From positions 1-64,000 of the forward strand of contig CAIUSO010000127.1 of NCBI GenBank assembly GCA_903901875.1: a DNA stretch of 64,000 nucleotides. Direction: 5' to 3'. The notes beneath the pieces are model-generated. The model searched no databases and was not told where the DNA came from. It was given only the letters and a program-made list of their open reading frames with translations. Made by a program: the position numbers and the translations under genes. Shown here piece after piece: positions 58,265 to 64,000 of the stretch; position 1 is the stretch's first letter; the number at the start of each line of letters is the position of its first letter. The stretch is from an uncultured Geobacteraceae bacterium. Its GTDB lineage: Bacteria; Desulfobacterota; Desulfuromonadia; Geobacterales; Pseudopelobacteraceae.

Positions 58265-59321
58265 TGTCCGCGTGGGTTTTCAACGCATGGGCCAAACCCG
58301 CAGCCGACAGGGAATTGTTTTCGGAGAGGGACCACGTAATGCCCAATCCTGGTGCGGCCCCTTGGGTGCCCCAGGGCTGGATCCTTACAATTTCTCCGCC
58401 AATGGTTGTGTTAAGCGTGGGGAAAACCACCGAAAGTGTGTCGCCGACAGCCAACTCACCGGTCGTATTCAGAATGATAAAAGCACCGCTCCATGAAACA
58501 TTAAGTGTAAAGGTCTGGTGCTCGTGTCCATCATTATTTCGTATGATGACTGGTAAATAGAGATTATGTCTCCGGTGGAGCCGCAGTCGGCGTGGATGGA
58601 ATGTTGAGCAGATCCTTTCTATATAGCTGAGGATCCCCTGTGTCCGTTCTTCCTGTTTCATAATAATCGGCAGTACGTTGTCACCCTGTACTTTGATCCG
58701 TACGAGTGAATAGATGTTCTGTAATGACGATGCTGCCAGTCGATCGTTGTCTTTCGATCGGGTGATGGTCAGCATATCAACAACAACAGCACTCACACTG
58801 TCGGTGCGGGCCACATGTTCCGCTTCAACAAAGGAAGCGCACTCAACGGTCGACACATTGTGACTGCATAATGCCCGGGATATGTTATGACGTATGGAGA
58901 CATCCGCAGAAACTATAATGACATGGTATCTATCCAGTAACGTCTCGTGTTGTAAGTGATGCCGTTCAATAAGCCGTTTGATAAGATTGGCAGAACAGGG
59001 CTTTGAAATAAAGTCATCGGCCTTGTCAATGCCTTCTACCAGCTCGGGAGATTCGTGGCTGGTAATTATGAAGATACAGCTTTTATGGAAACTATCGGTT
59101 TCAGCGGCACGAATTTCCGCCAATACCTGGCTTCCTTCACGAACAGGCATGACAGCGTCAAGGCAGATCAGGTCATAGGGTTTTTCAGAAGCGCGGGCTG
59201 CATAATATTTTTCGAGAGCTTCCCCTCCATCGGATGCTCCATCACACGTACCGTACTCCCCGAGTAAGGTAATGAGCATCTCTTGTGACATCAAATCATC
59301 ATCAACCACCAAAATTTTCAT
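58239..59321 (-). CDS. REC - degenerate REC-like - PilZ response regulator
   Basis: 'MKILVVDDDLMSQEML...DLICLDAVMPVREG'; C-terminal 'RRHNLYLPVIIRNNDGHEHQTFTLNVSWSGAFIIL' PilZ. Confidence 0.85.
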   Translation of the reverse strand: MKILVVDDDLMSQEMLITLLGEYGTCDGASDGGEALEKYYAARASEKPYDLICLDAVMPVREGSQVLAEIRAAETDSFHKSCIFIITSHESPELVEGIDKADDFISKPCSANLIKRLIERHHLQHETLLDRYHVIIVSADVSIRHNISRALCSHNVSTVECASFVEAEHVARTDSVSAVVVDMLTITRSKDNDRLAASSLQNIYSLVRIKVQGDNVLPIIMKQEERTQGILSYIERICSTFHPRRLRLHRRHNLYLPVIIRNNDGHEHQTFTLNVSWSGAFIILNTTGELAVGDTLSVVFPTLNTTIGGEIVRIQPWGTQGAAPGLGITWSLSENNSLSAAGLAHALKTHADNDPDRLLC

Positions 59322-59329
59322 GCCCGGAC

Positions 59330-59608
59330 TCCACTGGGTAAATTTAAAAAACAGCACAAGAAAACATCATTGTTACGGAGTTGACGGCAGGAGACCCTTG
59401 GCCCGACAATCAAGGTGCGTGCACAGGAACAGCCGACTCCGTAGAGAAACGAATTCGTACCGACCGGGAATTGGGTCCAGGCTGTTCCGTCGGATGATGT
59501 GAGCATAGTGCCGTACTGCCCCACCGTCACCATCGTGTCACCTGTCCAGACCACACCGTGAAGAGTGTTGATCGTGCCGGATGTCTGGCGGGTCCAGGCT
59601 AAGCCGTC
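59330..59608 (-). pseudogene. Fragment of a beta-propeller (YCF48/BNR-like) repeat protein
   Basis: Continuous frame '...GLAWTRQTSGTINTLHGVVWTGDTMVTVGQYGTMLTSSDGTAWTQFPVGTNSFLYGVGCS', in-frame TGA just upstream, no signal or full-length ORF. Confidence 0.5.
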
Positions 59609-60807
59609 CCCTTCTGCTCAGCGTTATGATCTGCAATGGATACGAGTGTACTGCACAAATAGCAGGTTGTCAAAACGGTATACTTATCATCATTGATCGA
59701 GTATATAATTCCTCCTGTTTTTATCGTACAGACGTAGGTAGTATTTCTACCGGATTCCAGGGGGGCGGTTTGTATAAAATAAACAAAAACTTTGAGTTAT
59801 GTGTCTACCGCCCGCTATCCCGGTTTTTGCGGGGATTTCGGTGCGGTCTGCTGATGCCTCTTATGATACTCCTTCAATTCTGCCGGGTCGTTGGTGCGGA
59901 TGCCGGTGAGCCACTCAGGGTCGCCGTGTCTCAATCACCTCTGTCACTTCCCTTTTACGTTGCCGAACATCAGGGGTACTTCTCCCAAGAGGGATTGCAG
60001 CTCAGTATACATAATGTTATTGGGGGGCATCGCACCATGCAGCAGTTGTTGGAGGGGGGGGCTGATCTGGCTACATCTTCTGAATCTGTCGTGATGTTCA
60101 ACAGTTTTCAGCGTACTGATTTCAGGGTGCTGGCGTCATTTGTCAGTAGTGATGATGACTCAAAGATCGTCACCAGAGCCAATTCGGGCATCAACACTCC
60201 GGCAGGTCTGGTTGGTAAGCGTATCGGAACGGTCATGGGCGGTTCCAGTCATTACTATGTTGAGATGCTGTTGCTTATGAACGGAGTTGATCCCAAAAGG
60301 GTAACGTTGCGCAATCTGCAACCGGAGGCCATGGCTGAGGCACTCAGGAGGGGTGATGTCGATGCCATTGCGGTTTGGGAGCCATTTGCCTATAAAACAC
60401 TGAAATCGGTGCCTGGGGCCCGATTGTTGGCGGGCAAAGGGTGGTACCGGATGTACTTTAACCTTGTGGTGCATCAGAAGCATCTTGGCACCCGGGATGG
60501 TGAGATAGGAAAGCTGTTGAGAGCATTGGAACGTGCAGAAAAGTTTATCAATACCCAGCCACAAAAGGCCAAGGGCATTCTCCTTGAACGACTTAAGCTT
60601 GATAATGCCTTTATCGACTGGATGTGGCCCCGATATACCTATCGACTCGCCCTCGATCAGGCGTTGATAACTACTCTGGAAGGTGAAGCCCGCTGGGCTC
60701 GGCAGGGGGGACTTGTCAAAGGGGAAAAATCACCAAATTACCTTGATGTTATCTACTCCGCACCTTTGGAAACTTTGAATGGGAAATCTGTCAGTATAGT
60801 AAGGTAA
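59581..60807 (+). CDS. NMT1/THI5-like periplasmic substrate-binding protein
   Basis: 'LRVAVSQSPLSLPFYVAEHQGYFSQEGLQLSIHNVIGGHRTMQQLLEGGADLATSSE'; true start probably ~59800-59854. Confidence 0.88.
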   Translation: MSGGSRLSRPLLLSVMICNGYECTAQIAGCQNGILIIIDRVYNSSCFYRTDVGSISTGFQGGGLYKINKNFELCVYRPLSRFLRGFRCGLLMPLMILLQFCRVVGADAGEPLRVAVSQSPLSLPFYVAEHQGYFSQEGLQLSIHNVIGGHRTMQQLLEGGADLATSSESVVMFNSFQRTDFRVLASFVSSDDDSKIVTRANSGINTPAGLVGKRIGTVMGGSSHYYVEMLLLMNGVDPKRVTLRNLQPEAMAEALRRGDVDAIAVWEPFAYKTLKSVPGARLLAGKGWYRMYFNLVVHQKHLGTRDGEIGKLLRALERAEKFINTQPQKAKGILLERLKLDNAFIDWMWPRYTYRLALDQALITTLEGEARWARQGGLVKGEKSPNYLDVIYSAPLETLNGKSVSIVR

Positions 60808-60810
60808 TCT

Positions 60811-63800
60811 ATGCGTATCAGCGTGTTATTGAATACATTTGTGGCAGTTGCCATCGTGATGGTGTTGACACTTGCAGCAACCAATCTGGTCATTATTGCC
60901 AGGTTGGACCGGCTTTCAGTTGCTCAGGAGCTGGCTCAGGCATCTGGCCACGATGTTTCGAACCTGTTGGTATTGACCCATGAGTATGCCCAGTATTCTG
61001 AAGAGAGGTCTGCCCAGCAGTGGCGCATGTTGTTGTCAAAAATTGTTCGTAATCTGGAGGCAATGGGGGGAGACGTTGTGCCTGTTCCGCCGGAAGCTTT
61101 GACAGAGGTGCGGTTGCTGCCGGAATTATTTCGGTTGCTGGTCAGTTCAAAAACCGGAGAGGTTGATCTGAAAAACCGTCAGCACAGCCTCTTGCTCAGT
61201 CAATTGCAGTCGAGCTCCCAATCACTGGCTGATTCGATGGACCGCTGGAGTAAGGCGATTACCGAGCAACGGCATAGTATGGAACGGAGTTACCATCTTC
61301 TTACCAACGTGTTTCCTGTCATTATGCTGTTCCTGTTGTCTCTGCTGGCTTTTCTTCTTCATCGCCGGATACTATTTCCTCTTAGAAAGCTGCTCCTGGC
61401 GGTCCGTGCCACTGCCAACGGGGATCTGTCGGTCCGCAGTGCAACGGGGATGACCGACGAATTAGGGGAACTGTCGAGCACGTTCGATGAAATGGCCATT
61501 GATCTGGTCTCCGAGTTGCGACGTGAAGTTACTGAGCGTAAGCAGGCAGAAGAGTTGATTGCGGAACAGGCTGACTTCAACAGACGGATATTCAATTCAT
61601 CCGATGCCCATATGGTTGTGGTAGATCAGAAAGGCATCATCTTGAGCGTAAATGATGCGTGGTGTGCTTTTGCCCGGCAGAACCAGGGTTTTGCTGAAGA
61701 ACGGTGGGGGGTGGGTGCCAGCTACTTCGTCAGTTTTGATGAAAATTGGGGCGAAACAAGCCAGGCTTTGGAAGCTTTTGCCGGCGTACGAATGGTACAG
61801 CACGGCCAGCTCCCTAATTTCAGCCTGGAGTATTCGTGCGATACTCTGGAAAATGGCAAGCGTTGGTTCCTCCTGACGGTTTTTCCCTTGTTGGGGAGGG
61901 ATGGTGCCGTCCTGATTTCCCACAGCAACATAACCCGGCGCAGGCAGGCTGAGGAAGCACTTTCCAACGAGAAGGCATTTCTTCGCTCTCTCATTGATTC
62001 GGCCAGTGACCTCATCTCGTTCAAAGGTGTCAACGGGCTCTATCTCGGCTGTAATAAGGCGTTTGAGGAATACATTGGCCGTGCGGAACTGGAACAGATC
62101 GGCGGCTCTGATACCCTTCTTTTTGGCAACGAACAGGGTGAAATCATTGCACAGAGTGATAATAAAGTGCTGGGCTCCGGCGAGGTGGTTCGTGCCGAAG
62201 AGTGGATCGAGTCCCCCACGGGGAAGAGACAGCTTTTTGACAGTGTCAAGGCACCCATCCGGAATCACGACGGTACTGTTACGGGACTGGTGGTTATCTC
62301 ACGGGATATTACCCGGCAGCGGCGAGAGGAACAGCTGATTGCCGTCCGATCAATGCTCGTGGAATATTCCGTAACTCACACACTTGAAGAGTTGCTTACC
62401 AAAACCATTGATACCGTGGAAAGTCTGACCGAGAGCAAGGTCGGCTATTTCCATTTTCTGCAGGAAAACCAGCAGACTCTTACGTTACAAGCCTGGTCGA
62501 CCGGTACCGTCAAGGATTTTTGCACAGTTCAAGGGAATGATCGCCATTACGAAGTTGACAAGGCCGGTGTGTGGGTTGATTGCATTCGTCAGCGCAGATC
62601 GGTGATTCATAACGACTATGCGTCACTTCCCCACCGCAAGGGGTTGCCCCCCGGTCACGCTACCGTGATCAGGGAGCTGGCCGTACCGATCTTCCGCTCG
62701 GAAAAAATAGTGGCGATTCTCGGAATCGGCAACAAAAGCAGTGATTATAGCGACGATGACGTGCGGATAGTATCCCGCTTTGCCGATCTTGTATGGGACA
62801 TTGCTGAACGAAAGCTTGTGGAGGAGTCTCTTCGTGAAAGCAATGAACGTTTTTCGGCCGCCTTTAACAATGCTCCTATCATGATATCCCTGAGTACGTT
62901 GGAGGAAGGTGTCTATCTGGATGTCAACCAGTGCTTCCTTACTACTTCCGGTTTCAGCAGGGAAGAGGTTATCGGCTCGTCCTCCCTTGAGTTGGGATGG
63001 ATTTCAGCCGCTGACCGGAATAGCCTGAAAGAAAGTATGGCACGGGACGGCCGTATTGCTGGTCGTGAATTGAACCTCCGCACGAAAGCGGGTAAGCAGC
63101 GCATTTGTCTGTTTTGGGGTGAAATGGTTGCACTGGCTGGACAGCAGCGCTTCCTTTCCATTGCGCTGGATATTACGGAACAACGTATTATTGAACGGCA
63201 ATTCGTTCAGGCCCAGAAAATGGAGTCAATCGGTCAACTGGCGGGGGGGATAGCCCATGATTTCAATAATAAACTCTCCGTTATTTTCGGTAATGTGGAG
63301 CTCGCGTGGATGGATATGGATCATCGTAACAAGTTGCGGGAGCATCTTCAGGAGATCCAGTTGGCTGCCGAACATTCCCGGGATATTACAAACCGGCTCC
63401 TGACCTTCTCCCGGCTTGATGTCACGCATCCGAAAAGCATTACGGTGAACAGTGCAATTGCCGAAACGCTCAGGTCGCTCTCCCGTCTTATCGGTGCGCA
63501 GATTTCCGTAACCTTTACGCCTTCTCCAGAAGCGTACCGAGTTATGATGGATCCGGTGCAGCTTGATCAAATTGTGATGAATATGGCGATTAATGCCCGT
63601 GATGCGATGCCTGATGGAGGAACGCTGGAGATTGAAACCCGAAATTTCACCGTGGACAACAGCAACTCCGTCACCGCTTCTGTCCCGGGCGAATATGTCA
63701 TGATTACATTCCGGGACACCGGTATTGGTATGGATGAAGAGACCTTAGTCCGCATTTTCGAGCCATTTTTTACCACCAAGGAAGTTGGCAGGGGAACAGG

Positions 63801-64000
63801 GCTTGGTCTTGCCACTATTTATGGCATTGTCACCCAGAATAATGGTTTTATTGATGTCAGCAGTATTCCTGGGAGTGGTTCCTCCTTCCGAGTGTTCCTT
63901 CCGCGGGCAACAGCTGTCGCTTCTGAGGTCGTTACGGCCAAGGTTGATAAGGTTTTCTCACCGGCCAACTGCTCCTTGCTGCTGGTGGAGGACGAAAAGG
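60811..64000 (+). CDS. Hybrid sensor histidine kinase (TM-HAMP-PAS-PAS-GAF-PAS-HisKA-HATPase-REC), truncated by window end
   Basis: ATG at 60811 ([18 protein letters not shown]), open to the window end; '[29 protein letters not shown]', '[37 protein letters not shown]', 'SLLLVEDEK'. Confidence 0.9.
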   Translation, partial: MRISVLLNTFVAVAIVMVLTLAATNLVIIARLDRLSVAQELAQASGHDVSNLLVLTHEYAQYSEERSAQQWRMLLSKIVRNLEAMGGDVVPVPPEALTEVRLLPELFRLLVSSKTGEVDLKNRQHSLLLSQLQSSSQSLADSMDRWSKAITEQRHSMERSYHLLTNVFPVIMLFLLSLLAFLLHRRILFPLRKLLLAVRATANGDLSVRSATGMTDELGELSSTFDEMAIDLVSELRREVTERKQAEELIAEQADFNRRIFNSSDAHMVVVDQKGIILSVNDAWCAFARQNQGFAEERWGVGASYFVSFDENWGETSQALEAFAGVRMVQHGQLPNFSLEYSCDTLENGKRWFLLTVFPLLGRDGAVLISHSNITRRRQAEEALSNEKAFLRSLIDSASDLISFKGVNGLYLGCNKAFEEYIGRAELEQIGGSDTLLFGNEQGEIIAQSDNKVLGSGEVVRAEEWIESPTGKRQLFDSVKAPIRNHDGTVTGLVVISRDITRQRREEQLIAVRSMLVEYSVTHTLEELLTKTIDTVESLTESKVGYFHFLQENQQTLTLQAWSTGTVKDFCTVQGNDRHYEVDKAGVWVDCIRQRRSVIHNDYASLPHRKGLPPGHATVIRELAVPIFRSEKIVAILGIGNKSSDYSDDDVRIVSRFADLVWDIAERKLVEESLRESNERFSAAFNNAPIMISLSTLEEGVYLDVNQCFLTTSGFSREEVIGSSSLELGWISAADRNSLKESMARDGRIAGRELNLRTKAGKQRICLFWGEMVALAGQQRFLSIALDITEQRIIERQFVQAQKMESIGQLAGGIAHDFNNKLSVIFGNVELAWMDMDHRNKLREHLQEIQLAAEHSRDITNRLLTFSRLDVTHPKSITVNSAIAETLRSLSRLIGAQISVTFTPSPEAYRVMMDPVQLDQIVMNMAINARDAMPDGGTLEIETRNFTVDNSNSVTASVPGEYVMITFRDTGIGMDEETLVRIFEPFFTTKEVGRGTGLGLATIYGIVTQNNGFIDVSSIPGSGSSFRVFLPRATAVASEVVTAKVDKVFSPANCSLLLVEDEK

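Overview
The window looks like a deltaproteobacterial (Geobacter/Pelobacter-like) chromosome; this is inferred from gene content only. Four parts stand out. (1) About 0-5.7 kb is an accessory region. I read it as a small integrase-less cassette cluster (CALIN-like): two complete attC-like sites (4035-4105, 2398-2455) and one truncated site (~222-264), all on the minus strand. They bracket a two-gene restriction-modification cassette and a lipoprotein + RelE/HigB-NadS toxin-antitoxin cassette. An orphan PemK/MazF-like gene and an RHH gene behind a sigma54-like promoter lie beside it. (2) About 5.8-32 kb is ordinary backbone: RNase G, TIGR03960-type radical SAM, HtpX, RsmB, Rpe, REC-GGDEF, transglutaminase, CheX, PilZ, three M16 peptidases, HIT, a MacAB-type exporter, Lon, an Mla-type lipid transport operon with an embedded EVE gene, and threonine ammonia-lyase. 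A compact promoter-RBS-20 aa sORF-terminator unit sits between the MacA-like gene and lon. (3) About 32-48.7 kb is a flagellin island: FlaF, FlbT, an unknown protein, flagellin, a 2192-aa tandem TPR-glycosyltransferase protein with a permuted last module, two more glycosyltransferases, TPR proteins (one behind a sigma28-like promoter) and a FlgO-like lipoprotein. (4) About 48.7-64 kb is a dense signalling region: REC-GGDEF, a hybrid protein lacking its kinase core, hybrid kinases (one with two kinase cores), REC-PilZ, and a periplasmic binding protein followed by a large multi-PAS kinase that runs off the window and is missing from the ORF track.
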